Shown here: positions 19,635 to 29,466 of the stretch, one piece after another | Layout of the letters: every line of letters begins with the position of its first letter | How positions within the stretch are numbered: position 1 is the first letter of the stretch | Assembly (NCBI GenBank): GCA_043392685.1 | Contig: JBHZGM010000004.1 | DNA from: Metapseudomonas sp043392685 | GTDB taxonomy: Bacteria > Pseudomonadota > Gammaproteobacteria > Pseudomonadales > Pseudomonadaceae | Direction: 5' to 3' (one strand) | Length of the DNA: 64,000 nt | Notes under the pieces: generated by a model | Seen by the model: only the letters and a program-made list of their open reading frames with translations | Told to the model about the DNA's origin: nothing | Database searches by the model: none | Program-made: the position numbers and the translations under genes

Positions 19635-20450
19635 TCACTCGATCTCGAACAACCCGTTCTTGAGCGGCGCCACATCCAGGCGTTGGCGCACGTCGTCGTC
19701 GATGCGGGGGTCGTCGGGGCGGTAGAGCTTCACCTGGCGGTAGGCCGCGACACGGTTGATCTCGGGGCCCAGGTATTCCCACACCACGCGGGTGCAGGCC
19801 GGGTTGCGCCGGTCGCCGCTGGAGACGCCGGTCTTCAGTCCGTTGAGGCGGGTGATGCGGCTCTTGTAGCTGGGGATGAGGATGGTCTGGCTCATCTCGT
19901 TGAGAGTGAGCGATTCGTAGTCCACCAGGAACAGGCGGTCCTGTAGCTGAAAGGCCATGCCGCGGTAGCAGCAACGCACCCAGTCCTCGGCCTGCACGTC
20001 CGTGCTGCTCGAACGTTCCTGGCGCTCCTGGCGCTCCAGGAGGAAGTTGCCGTCCTCTTCCCACAGGTGCACCAGCGACAAGAGCACCGTGCCGGGTACC
20101 GACATGCAGTTGGAGTATTCGAAGTAGTACCCGCAATAACGCGACAGGTTGCCGGCATGTTCGCGCAGGGGCTGGAACAACTGCTGCATCGGATCGTTGC
20201 TGCGGGCGATGTTTTCCGCCTGGCGAACGCCAATCAGCCGGGCGAACTGCTCGGGCGGCATGACCAGCTCGTAGTCCTCGACGCCGAAAAAATCACCGAT
20301 GCGCTTGAGGTTGTACGCGGTCGGCCGGCTCTGCCCGCTGAGGTACTTGTTGAACTGTGCGCGGTTGATCGCCAGCTTGCGGCAGACCTCGGCGATCGAC
20401 CGGTAATGGCTGCACAGCAACTTGAGATTTTCGCCAAGGTGGTCCGACAT
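19635..20450 (-). CDS. XRE-family helix-turn-helix regulator
   Basis: A 271-residue DNA-binding protein. The N-terminal Cro/CI-type helix-turn-helix covers about residues 5-60 (IAEVCRKLAINRAQFNKYLSGQSRPTAYNLKRIGDFFG in pieces). The remaining 200 residues form a domain I cannot name, with YCGYYFEYSNCMSVPGTVLLSLVHLW and DRLFLVDYESLTLNEMSQTIL. AAGGA lies before the ATG. It diverges from the alanine/glycine symporter gene, which it may control, but no clear operator is seen. Confidence 0.85.
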   Translation of the reverse strand: MSDHLGENLKLLCSHYRSIAEVCRKLAINRAQFNKYLSGQSRPTAYNLKRIGDFFGVEDYELVMPPEQFARLIGVRQAENIARSNDPMQQLFQPLREHAGNLSRYCGYYFEYSNCMSVPGTVLLSLVHLWEEDGNFLLERQERQERSSSTDVQAEDWVRCCYRGMAFQLQDRLFLVDYESLTLNEMSQTILIPSYKSRITRLNGLKTGVSSGDRRNPACTRVVWEYLGPEINRVAAYRQVKLYRPDDPRIDDDVRQRLDVAPLKNGLFEIE

Positions 20451-20638
20451 GGCGCCGTCCTTTGTGATGCAAGTGGCGCGATTATAGCGTCAACTCGCAT
20501 CAACCCGGTGCAACCCGCGAAATTGCAGGCGGCGCGTCCATATTCAAACATGCGCAACCCTCCCGGCGAAGCTGGCGCTTCCACCCAGCCCGCTGCGCTT
20601 TATACCCAACAACAACAAACCGGATCAGGTGAATCGCC

Positions 20639-22084
20639 ATGCTCGATTTCCTCAATGACCTTCTCTGGAGCAAATTGCTGATTGTCGTCCTCGTCGGACT
20701 CGGCCTGTTCTTCTCCATCAGCTCCCGTTTTGTCCAGTTCCGCTATTTCAGCGAAATGTTCCGCATCTTCGGCCAGGCCATGCAGCGCAAGGACGGCCAG
20801 CTCAGCTCGTTCCAGGCGCTGATGCTTTCCGTGGCCGGACGCGTGGGTGCAGGCAACATCGCCGGCGTGGCCGTGGCCATCATGCTCGGCGGCCCGGGCG
20901 CGGTGTTCTGGATGTGGCTGGTGGCATTGCTGGGCATGGCGACCAGCTACTTCGAGTGCTCCCTGGCCCAGCTCTACAAGCGCCGTGAAGAAGACGGCAC
21001 CTATCGCGGCGGCCCGGCCTTCTACATCCTCCACGGCCTCGGCCAGCGCTGGCTGGCGGTGATCTTCTCGATCCTGCTGCTGGTGACCTTCGGTTTCGGC
21101 TTCAACGCCGTGCAATCCTTCACCGTGGCCACCTCGCTGCATGACACCTTCGGCCTGCCGACCTGGATCAGCGGCATCGTGCTGGTGGGTGTGATCGGCC
21201 TGATCGTGTTCGGCGGCATCAAGCGCATCGCCAGCATGGCCGACGTACTGGTGCCGATCATGGCGGGCACCTACATCCTGATGGCCTTGGCCGTCATCGG
21301 CATGAACCTCACCGAAGTGCCGGCCACCCTGGCACTGATCGTGAAGAGCGCCTTCGGCCTGGAGCCGGCCTTCGCCGGTGGCGTCGGTGCGGCGATCATC
21401 ATGGGCGTCAAGCGCGGCCTGTTCTCCAACGAAGCGGGCTTGGGCAGCGCCCCCAACGTGGCCGCCGTCGCCGAGGTCAAGCACCCGGCCGCCCAAGGCA
21501 TCGTGCAGTCCCTGAGCGTGTTCATCGATACCCTGCTGGTGTGCACCAGCACCGCGCTGATCATCCTGCTCTCCGGCGTCTACCAGCCGGGCAGCGAAAT
21601 GGCCGGCGTGGTCCTGACCCAGACTGCCCTGGCCGCCGAAGTCGGCGAGTGGGGCCGCATCTTCGTCAGCATGGCGCTGCTGCTCTTCGTGTTCACCACC
21701 CTGGTCTACAACTATTATCTGGGTGAGAACGCCCTGAGCTTCTTCAGCACCAAACGCTCCCTGCTGCAGGCCTACCGCGTGCTGGTAATGGCGCTGGTGC
21801 TCTGGGGCTCCATGCAGGACCTGTCCACTGTGTTCGGCTTCGCCGACGTGACCATGGGCCTGCTGGCACTGGTGAACCTGGTGGCCATCACCCTGCTGTT
21901 CAAGGTGGGCATGCGGCTGATGCGGGACTACGACAGCCAGGTGAAAGCAGGGGTGAAGGAGCCGGTGTTCGACGCCAGCAAATTCGCCGACCTGGACCTG
22001 GACCACAACGCCTGGCACGGCGTTCATGCCGGCAATGGCAAGGCTGCCGACATGGCTGACGGCCTGGCGCAAAGCCACCGCTGA
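20639..22084 (+). CDS. Alanine/glycine:sodium symporter (AGCS family)
   Basis: Inner-membrane sodium-coupled transporter for alanine or glycine, 481 residues with about 10-11 membrane segments. Family motifs are RVGAGNIAGVAVAIMLGGPGAVFWMW, CSLAQLYKRREEDGTYRGGPAFYI, GVKRGLFSNEAGLGSAPNVAA and TTLVYNYYLGENAL. AGGTGA is 7 bases before the ATG. A GC-rich hairpin follows the gene, then asparaginase; amino acid supply is a shared theme. Confidence 0.93.
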   Translation: MLDFLNDLLWSKLLIVVLVGLGLFFSISSRFVQFRYFSEMFRIFGQAMQRKDGQLSSFQALMLSVAGRVGAGNIAGVAVAIMLGGPGAVFWMWLVALLGMATSYFECSLAQLYKRREEDGTYRGGPAFYILHGLGQRWLAVIFSILLLVTFGFGFNAVQSFTVATSLHDTFGLPTWISGIVLVGVIGLIVFGGIKRIASMADVLVPIMAGTYILMALAVIGMNLTEVPATLALIVKSAFGLEPAFAGGVGAAIIMGVKRGLFSNEAGLGSAPNVAAVAEVKHPAAQGIVQSLSVFIDTLLVCTSTALIILLSGVYQPGSEMAGVVLTQTALAAEVGEWGRIFVSMALLLFVFTTLVYNYYLGENALSFFSTKRSLLQAYRVLVMALVLWGSMQDLSTVFGFADVTMGLLALVNLVAITLLFKVGMRLMRDYDSQVKAGVKEPVFDASKFADLDLDHNAWHGVHAGNGKAADMADGLAQSHR

Positions 22085-22105
22085 TCGCGCTTCCGGTAGT
22101 ACCTG

Positions 22106-22138
22106 GTGCCGCTCCTCCGCTGATGCGGGGAGCGGCAC
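22106..22138 (+). terminator. Hairpin after the AGCS symporter gene
   Basis: Stem GTGCCGCTCC / GGAGCGGCAC (10 bp) with a 13-base loop, 20 bases past the stop. Only a poor T-tract follows. Confidence 0.6.
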
Positions 22139-22176
22139 TGTCGTATCTGCACCCTGTTTTTCGAGTTTCCAGACCC

Positions 22177-23160
22177 ATGAATGCTGTGAAGAACCTTTTC
22201 GTGCTCTACACCGGCGGCACCATCGGCATGCTGCAGACCCCCGAAGGCCTGGCCCCGGCCAGTGGCTTCGAGGCACGCATGCGCGAGCAGCTGGACAGCC
22301 AGGGAATGGCACTGGAATGGCACTTCCAGGAACTGCTGCCGCTGATCGACAGCGCCAACATGCGCCAGGCCAACTGGCTGGCCATGCGCGATGCGATTAT
22401 CGAGGCGGTGCAACGCGGCCATGACGGCGTACTGCTGCTGCACGGCACCGACACCCTGGCCTACAGCGCGGCGGCCCTCGGCTTCCTGTTGCTCGGCCTG
22501 CCGGTGCCCGTGGTGCTGACCGGCGCCATGCTGCCGGCCGGAAGCGACGGCAGCGATGCCTGGCCGAACCTGCTGGGCGCCATCCGTGCGCTGCAGGCCG
22601 GGGTCGCCCCCGGCGTGCATCTCTTCTTCAACGGCGAACTGCTGCACGGCGCCCGCGCCAGCAAGCTGCGTTCGGAAGCCTTCGACGCCTTCGCCGTGCT
22701 GCCGCGCCCACGGGAGGGCGAGCGCGCCGGCCGGATTCCCGCCGGCCTGGATTACCGCAGCCGGCGCCAGCCGGTGAATCTCGCGGTGCTGCCGCTGTTC
22801 CCCGGCGTGGCGGCGAGCCATGTGGAGGCGCTACTGGACAGCGGCGTGCAGGGACTTCTGCTGGAGTGCTACGGCAGCGGCACCGGCCCCTCCGACGACA
22901 AGGCGCTGCTCGACGTGCTGCGCGCCGCCCACCAGCGCGGCGTGGTGCTGGCCGCCATCAGCCAGTGTCCGGCCGGGCATATGCAGGCGGGCGTGTACGC
23001 CGCCGGCAGCCAGTTGCTGGCCACCGGCCTGGTGCCGGCCGGCGGCATGACCCGCGAGGCGGCGCTGGGCAAGCTGTTCGCCCTGATCGGCGCCGGGCTC
23101 AGGCAAGAGGAAGTGGAGCAGTGGTTCGCCGTGGACCTGTGCGGGGAAATGGCGGACTAG
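22177..23160 (+). CDS. ansA: L-asparaginase, cytoplasmic type I
   Basis: Hydrolyses L-asparagine to aspartate and ammonia. The 327-residue protein has both threonine active-site motifs, LYTGGTIGM near residue 12 and LLHGTDTLAYSAAALGF near residue 90. LLECYGSGTGPSDD and AISQCPAGHMQAGVYAAG follow, typical of type I enzymes, and no signal peptide is present. I start at MNAVKNLF; the frame is open 18 codons upstream, and no clear Shine-Dalgarno marks either start. Confidence 0.92.
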   Translation: MNAVKNLFVLYTGGTIGMLQTPEGLAPASGFEARMREQLDSQGMALEWHFQELLPLIDSANMRQANWLAMRDAIIEAVQRGHDGVLLLHGTDTLAYSAAALGFLLLGLPVPVVLTGAMLPAGSDGSDAWPNLLGAIRALQAGVAPGVHLFFNGELLHGARASKLRSEAFDAFAVLPRPREGERAGRIPAGLDYRSRRQPVNLAVLPLFPGVAASHVEALLDSGVQGLLLECYGSGTGPSDDKALLDVLRAAHQRGVVLAAISQCPAGHMQAGVYAAGSQLLATGLVPAGGMTREAALGKLFALIGAGLRQEEVEQWFAVDLCGEMAD

Positions 23161-23246
23161 GCAAGGGTCGCGAGGCGCCCCCCTTGGGAACCGAAAGACA
23201 GGTCTTTGGCCTGTATGGCGAATAAATTCGCCCCTGCAGCTGCAAC

Positions 23247-23270
23247 AAAAAAGGGAGCCTTGCGGCTCCC
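23247..23270 (-). terminator. Rho-independent terminator of the pyruvate carboxylase operon
   Basis: On the minus strand, stem GGGAGCC / GGCTCCC with loop GCAA runs into TTTTTT, about 25 bases past the oadA stop. Confidence 0.9.
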
Positions 23271-23293
23271 CATGGGGACTGTCGCCTGAGCGA

Positions 23294-25099
23294 TCAGGCG
23301 ACTTCGATCAGGACCTCGCCCGGGTTCACACGGTCGCCCTTGGCCACGTGGACGGCCTTGACGGTGCCGTCAATGGGCGCCTGGACTTCGGTTTCCATCT
23401 TCATCGCCTCGGTGATCAGCACGGCCTGACCGGCTTTCACCTGGTCGCCTTCCTTCACCAGCACGTCGACGATGTTGCCCGGCATGGTGGTGCTGACATC
23501 GCCCGGCGCGCTGGCGCTCTTGCGCTTGCTGCCAGAACCCGCGACGAACTCGTTGAGCGGCTCGAACACCACTTCTTCCGGCATGCCGTCGATGGCGAGG
23601 TAGAAGTGGCGCTTGCCGTCGCTCTTCACACCAACGCCGGTGATGTCGATGCGGTAGCTCTCGCCGTGCACATCCACCACGAACTCGGTGGGCACGCCTT
23701 CGCCGCCGACCGGGGCTGCGCCGTTGCCGGAGGGGATCGGCAGAAGTGCTTCGGGCTTCAGGGTGCCGGCTTCGCGCTCTTCGAGGAACTTGCGGCCGAT
23801 GTCCGGGAACATGGCGAAGGTCAGCACGTCCTCTTCGGACTTGGCCAGGCTGCCGATTTCGGCGCGCAGCTTGTCCAGTTCGGGCTTGATCAGGTCGGCC
23901 GGGCGCACGTCGATGATTTCCTCGCTGCCGATGGCCTGGCGGCGCAGTTGCTCGTTGATCTCGCCCGGCGCCTTGCCGTAGCGGCCCTGCAGGTAGAGCT
24001 TCACTTCGTTGGTGATGGTCTTGTAGCGCTCGCCGGCCAGCACGTTGAAGAAGGCCTGGGTACCGACGATCTGCGAGGTCGGGGTCACCAGGGGCGGGTA
24101 GCCGAGATCGGCACGCACGCGCGGGATTTCTTCCAGCACTTCGGCCATGCGGCCGAGGGCACCCTGCTCCTTCAGCTGGTTGGCCAGGTTGGAGATCATG
24201 CCGCCCGGCACCTGGTTGACCTGCACGCGGGTGTCCACACCGGTGAATTCGCTTTCGAACTGGTGGTACTTCTTGCGCACGGCGTGGAAGTACATGCCGA
24301 TTTCCTGGATCAGCTCCAGGTCCAGGCCGGTGTCGTAGGGGGTATTGCGCAGGGCGGCGACCATCGACTCGGTGCCCGGGTGGCTGGTGCCCCAGGCCAT
24401 GCTGGAGATGGCGGTATCGATACGGTCAGCGCCATTCTCGATAGCCTTGAGCTGGCACATGCTGGCCACGCCGGCGGTGTCGTGGGAGTGCACCACCACT
24501 TCCAGCGGCAGGGCGTCCTTCAGGGCCTTGACCAGGTCGCCGGTGGCGTACGGGGTCAGCAGGCCGGCCATGTCCTTGATGGCGATGGAGTCCACGCCCA
24601 TGGCAGCCATGGTCTTGGCCTGGTTCACGAAGGCCTCGATAGTGTGCACGGGGCTGGTGGTGTAGCAGATGGTGCCCTGGGCGTGCTTGCCGGCGGCCTT
24701 CACGGCTTCGATGGAAACGCGCAGGTTACGCACGTCGTTCATCGCGTCGAAGATGCGGAACACGTCGATGCCGTTGACCGCGGCCTTGGCGACGAAGGCA
24801 CGCACCACGTCATCGCTGTAGTGGCGGTAGCCCAGCAGATTCTGGCCGCGCAGGAGCATCTGCAGGCGGGTGTTGGGCAGGGCGGCCTTGAGCTTGCGCA
24901 GACGCTCCCACGGGTCTTCCTTGAGGAAGCGCACGCAGGCGTCGAAGGTGGCGCCACCCCAGACTTCCAGCGACCAGTAGCCGACCTTGTCGAGCTTGTC
25001 GCAGATCGGAAGCATGTCTTCGGTGCGCATGCGGGTGGCCAGCAGGGACTGGTGCGCGTCGCGCAGGATGGTATCGGTGATCGAGATCTTCTTGCTCAT
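23294..25099 (-). CDS. oadA: Pyruvate carboxylase subunit B / oxaloacetate decarboxylase alpha-type
   Basis: Carboxyltransferase plus biotin-carrier subunit of the two-subunit pyruvate carboxylase, which makes oxaloacetate from pyruvate. The 601-residue protein opens with the HMG-lyase-like barrel (ITDTILRDAHQSLLATRM). A conserved carboxylase domain with VEVLAGERYKTITNE-type sequence follows, and it ends in a biotinyl domain with the biotin lysine in EAMKMET near residue 567. It lies 16 bases after the biotin carboxylase gene. The name oadA follows common usage; no sodium-pump beta or gamma subunit is present. Confidence 0.95.
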   Translation of the reverse strand: MSKKISITDTILRDAHQSLLATRMRTEDMLPICDKLDKVGYWSLEVWGGATFDACVRFLKEDPWERLRKLKAALPNTRLQMLLRGQNLLGYRHYSDDVVRAFVAKAAVNGIDVFRIFDAMNDVRNLRVSIEAVKAAGKHAQGTICYTTSPVHTIEAFVNQAKTMAAMGVDSIAIKDMAGLLTPYATGDLVKALKDALPLEVVVHSHDTAGVASMCQLKAIENGADRIDTAISSMAWGTSHPGTESMVAALRNTPYDTGLDLELIQEIGMYFHAVRKKYHQFESEFTGVDTRVQVNQVPGGMISNLANQLKEQGALGRMAEVLEEIPRVRADLGYPPLVTPTSQIVGTQAFFNVLAGERYKTITNEVKLYLQGRYGKAPGEINEQLRRQAIGSEEIIDVRPADLIKPELDKLRAEIGSLAKSEEDVLTFAMFPDIGRKFLEEREAGTLKPEALLPIPSGNGAAPVGGEGVPTEFVVDVHGESYRIDITGVGVKSDGKRHFYLAIDGMPEEVVFEPLNEFVAGSGSKRKSASAPGDVSTTMPGNIVDVLVKEGDQVKAGQAVLITEAMKMETEVQAPIDGTVKAVHVAKGDRVNPGEVLIEVA

Positions 25100-25115
25100 G
25101 GTCTGAATCCTTCCC

Positions 25116-26531
<1,416 letters not shown>

Positions 26532-26631
26532 GAGTTTTCCCTCGACCAAGTGAACAGGCGAACGGCTTTGCCGGTCGTTGAGTGACCGCTGATCGTGAAG
26601 CGGTCGCGTCATTACCCTACGCTCTCGACGT

Positions 26632-26664
26632 GGATAACCCCAATCAATAATTATTGGGTTATCC
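26632..26664. promoter_or_regulatory. Large palindrome between pycA and pycR (candidate PycR operator)
   Basis: Arms GGATAACCC (26632-26640) and GGGTTATCC (26656-26664) enclose a perfect 12-bp palindrome CAATAATTATTG (26645-26656). It sits midway between the divergent pycA and pycR genes, in an AT-rich island within GC-rich DNA. This fits a LysR-type operator. Confidence 0.75.
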
Positions 26665-26717
26665 ATTAGGATCGTCTTATAGTCAGCCACCCCTGCCATT
26701 CGCGAGGCCATCCACCC

Positions 26718-27680
26718 ATGCGCAAGACTCTGCTGCGCATCACCCTGCGCCAGCTCCAGGTGTTCCGAGCCGTGTTCGAAAGCCGCTCCTACAGCCGGGC
26801 GGCCGAAGAGATGGCACTGACCCAACCGGCCGTCAGCCTGCAGATCCGCCAGCTCGAGGAGCTGGTGGGTCAGCCGCTGTTCGAGTACGTCGGCAAGAAG
26901 CTCTACGTGACCGACGCCGCCGAGGCGCTGATGTATGCCAGCAACGACATCTTCCAGCGCCTGGAAAGCCTCGACATGCAACTCTCGGACCTGCAGGGCT
27001 CGCTGCAGGGGCAGCTCAACCTGGCGGTGGAATCCAGCGCAAAGTACTTCGTTCCGCACCTGTTCGCCGCCTTCCGCGAACAACACCCGGACGTCAGCCT
27101 GCACCTGGTGGTGACCAACCGCGCCCAGGTGATCAAGCGCCTTTCGGACAACCGCGACGACCTGGTGATCATGTCGCTGGTGCCCCAGGACATGGCCCTG
27201 GAGTTCCTGCCCTTCCTGAACAACCCGATCGTGGCCGTGGCACCGCCGAGCCACCCGCTGTGCAATGCCGCCAAGCTGGTCCTGAAGGACCTGGAGCCCT
27301 ATACGCTGCTGATCCGCGAGGCCGGCTCGGGCACCCGCAAGGCCTGCGAGGAATACTTCCAGCAGAAGCGCGCGCACTTTGCCCAGACCATGGAAGTGGC
27401 CTCGCTGGATGCGCAGAAGGAATGCGTGGTGGCGGACCTGGGGATCGCCCTGATCCCGCGCCACGCGGTGAGCCTGGAACTGGCGACGGGGCTGCTGCGG
27501 GAGCTGCCGGTGGAGGAACTGCCGCTTTACCGGAGCTGGTGCGCGGTGCACGCCAAGGGCAAGCGGCTGTCGCCGGTCGCCCAGGCGTTTTTAGGATTTA
27601 TCCGCGAAGAACGCACCCAGATCAGTGCGCTTTCCCATCGTTTTTCCGGCGCGCTGCCTTTGACGACAACAGGTAGTTAA
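26718..27680 (+). CDS. pycR: LysR-family regulator PycR
   Basis: A 320-residue LTTR, divergent from the pyruvate carboxylase operon. The helix-turn-helix is ITLRQLQVFRAVFESRSYSRAAEEMALTQPAVSLQIRQLEE (about residues 8-48), then a CbbR-like effector domain with GQLNLAVESSAKYFVP and REAGSGTRKACEEYF. The name follows the P. aeruginosa regulator in the same position, known for pyruvate carboxylase control. Its last 59 bases overlap the convergent small gene on the other strand. Confidence 0.92.
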   Translation: MRKTLLRITLRQLQVFRAVFESRSYSRAAEEMALTQPAVSLQIRQLEELVGQPLFEYVGKKLYVTDAAEALMYASNDIFQRLESLDMQLSDLQGSLQGQLNLAVESSAKYFVPHLFAAFREQHPDVSLHLVVTNRAQVIKRLSDNRDDLVIMSLVPQDMALEFLPFLNNPIVAVAPPSHPLCNAAKLVLKDLEPYTLLIREAGSGTRKACEEYFQQKRAHFAQTMEVASLDAQKECVVADLGIALIPRHAVSLELATGLLRELPVEELPLYRSWCAVHAKGKRLSPVAQAFLGFIREERTQISALSHRFSGALPLTTTGS

Positions 27681-27843
27681 CGGCGATCAATTCGGGGTAG
27701 GGATAATCCGAGCACTCCATTTGCAGGCGGCGTTGCTCGGCCCGGTCTTCGATGGCACGGCGGAATTGCATACGCCGTTGGTCCTCCAGTTTGCGCCGGG
27801 TCTTGCTGTCCAGATGGATGGGTTCATCGTGAAAGCGGTGCAT
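27622..27843 (-). CDS. Small PA3496-family putative envelope-integrity protein
   Basis: A 73-residue, highly charged protein: SKTRRKLEDQRRMQFRRAIEDRAEQRRLQ, then YPELIAVNYLLSSKAARRK. The TRRKLEDQRRM...RRAIEDR pattern is that of the small PA3496 family found across Pseudomonas. GGGAG is 8 bases before the ATG. It overlaps the pycR 3' end tail to tail. Role is unknown; the envelope link is only the family label. Confidence 0.75.
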   Translation of the reverse strand: MHRFHDEPIHLDSKTRRKLEDQRRMQFRRAIEDRAEQRRLQMECSDYPYPELIAVNYLLSSKAARRKNDGKAH

Positions 27844-28000
27844 GGCAATTCTCCCTGGGCTGGGTCCGGTAGGCTCAGGATCGCCCGCGCCTGTGACGCT
27901 TTCACGAAGACTCGGTGAAGCAGACGTTTCAGGTCGCTGGACAGACTGCCGGCGCCAGACTTTGCTCAGCAGTAGACGGGTAACGCCGCTGGAGGACGCC

Positions 28001-28375
28001 ATGAGCAATGCCGTCGAGTTCTTCCAACGCTTTCCGATCCAGCGGGTACGCGCGAGCATCATCGATGACGTACTGGCCGGCGAACGGCAGAAGCTGGTGC
28101 TGCTCTACCTCTGGCAGGACGACTGCCCTCTCTGCGACGTGGCCAAGCACGACCTGTTGCGCACCCAGGACCGCTGCCAGTGGCCGCAGGTGCGCTGGCT
28201 GCACGACGAAGTAGACGAAGACCCCGCGCTGGCGCTGCGCTACGGCCTGCACGGCGTGCCCACCTTCGTTGCCCTCTACCAGGGCCGGACGCTGGGACGG
28301 ATCACCAGCTGGCCGGGCAGCGGGCCTTTCATCGAGGCGATAGAGCGGTTGCTGGTGCGCCAGGGACTGGCCTGA
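28001..28375 (+). CDS. Thioredoxin-family protein
   Basis: A 124-residue protein with one thioredoxin-like domain: VLLYLWQDDCPLCDVAKHDLL gives a CPLC active site (near residue 47), and LHGVPTFVALYQGRTLGR gives the cis-proline loop. CPLC differs from thioredoxin CGPC, and the usual tryptophan before it is replaced by D-D. GGAGGA is 4 bases before the ATG. No signal peptide is seen, so it is probably cytoplasmic. Redox partner unknown. Confidence 0.85.
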   Translation: MSNAVEFFQRFPIQRVRASIIDDVLAGERQKLVLLYLWQDDCPLCDVAKHDLLRTQDRCQWPQVRWLHDEVDEDPALALRYGLHGVPTFVALYQGRTLGRITSWPGSGPFIEAIERLLVRQGLA

Positions 28376-28419
28376 GGCCTGTACGGATTGGCTGCGCGCC
28401 GGAATGACTGCGTTGCGCG

Positions 28420-29334
28420 TCAGTCCTCGGCGCTCTTCACCGACTTCGGCGACAGGCGCAGGCTGCGCAGGCTTCGCTTCACGCTCTTGAGGTGGTTCAC
28501 CAGGCTCGGGCCGCGCGCCATGGCGACGCCCATGGCGAGCACGTCGATCACCACCAGGTGGGCGATGCGCGAGGTAAGCGGGGTGTAGATCTCGGTGTCT
28601 TCCTGCACGTCGATGGCGAGGTTCACCGTGGCGAGATCCGCCAGGGGGGTCTGGCTCGGGCACAGGGTGATCAGGGTGGCACCGGCTTCACGCACCAGGT
28701 TGGCGGTGATCAGCAGGTCCTTGGAGCGGCCCGACTGGGAAATGCAGATGGCCACGTCCGAAGGCTTCAGGGTGACCGCCGACATCGCCTGCATGTGCGG
28801 GTCGGAATAGGCCGCCGCGGTGAGCAGCAGGCGGAAGAACTTGTGCTGGGCGTCGGCCGCCACCGCACCGGAGGCGCCGAAACCGTAGAACTCCACACGC
28901 TGGGCCTGGGCGCAGGCGCTGATGGCGCGCTGCAGGGCTTCCGGGTCGAGCTTCTCGCGGACTTCCATCAGGGTGTGCAGGGTGGTGTCGAAGATCTTCA
29001 GGCTGAAGTCCGCTACCGAGTCATCCTCGTGGATCGCGAACTGGCCGAAGCTGGCGCCGGCGGCCAGGCTCTGCGCCAGTTTCAGCTTGAGGTCCTGGAA
29101 ACCGCCGCAGCCGATGGCGCGGCAGAAGCGCACGATGGTCGGCTCGCTGACCCCGACGCCCTGGGCCAGATCGGCCATGGAGCTGTGCATGACCGCTGCG
29201 GGATCGAGCAGGACGTGGTCGGCGACTTTCAGTTCCGACTTGCGTAGCAGATGACGCGACTGGGCGATATGTTGCAGCAGGTTCACAGGGCAGGCTCTGT
29301 CTGGAATGGGGTTCTTGCCGATTTCTTCCGTCAT
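28420..29334 (-). CDS. RpiR/HexR-family sugar-phosphate regulator
   Basis: A 304-residue regulator with an N-terminal HTH_6 domain (MADLAQGVGVSEPTIVRFCRAIGCGGFQDLKLKLAQ) and a C-terminal SIS sugar-phosphate domain (VEFYGFGASGAVAADAQHKFFRLL, AICISQSGRSKDLL). GGGAG precedes the ATG by about 7 bases. It diverges from zwf with a TGTAGT/ACTACA palindrome between. It likely senses a sugar phosphate such as KDPG, as HexR does, and represses zwf. It is probably a HexR paralogue rather than HexR itself. Confidence 0.88.
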   Translation of the reverse strand: MTEEIGKNPIPDRACPVNLLQHIAQSRHLLRKSELKVADHVLLDPAAVMHSSMADLAQGVGVSEPTIVRFCRAIGCGGFQDLKLKLAQSLAAGASFGQFAIHEDDSVADFSLKIFDTTLHTLMEVREKLDPEALQRAISACAQAQRVEFYGFGASGAVAADAQHKFFRLLLTAAAYSDPHMQAMSAVTLKPSDVAICISQSGRSKDLLITANLVREAGATLITLCPSQTPLADLATVNLAIDVQEDTEIYTPLTSRIAHLVVIDVLAMGVAMARGPSLVNHLKSVKRSLRSLRLSPKSVKSAED

Positions 29335-29374
29335 GCAACGGCTCCCGACTCGGTTATGATCGGCGGAACCAGGC

Positions 29375-29400
29375 TGTAGTAATCTTGTAGTTATACTACA
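29375..29400. promoter_or_regulatory. RpiR operator overlapping the zwf promoter
   Basis: A perfect palindrome TGTAGT-TAT-ACTACA at 29386-29400 contains a TATACT -10 (29392-29397). A further TGTAGT half-site lies at 29375-29380. This matches the inverted-repeat style of RpiR/HexR operators, and binding would block the -10. Confidence 0.75.
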
Positions 29401-29466
29401 TGAGTCGCTGCCGCGCCCAGTTGAACCAACTTTTCTCAATATGTGCAAGGAAGGGAGAGCACATCC

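Noticed and set aside
26532..27551. Upstream extension of the biotin carboxylase frame (811 residues)
   Set aside because: It runs antisense through pycR; the family N-terminus and a ribosome site fit the GTG at 26531.
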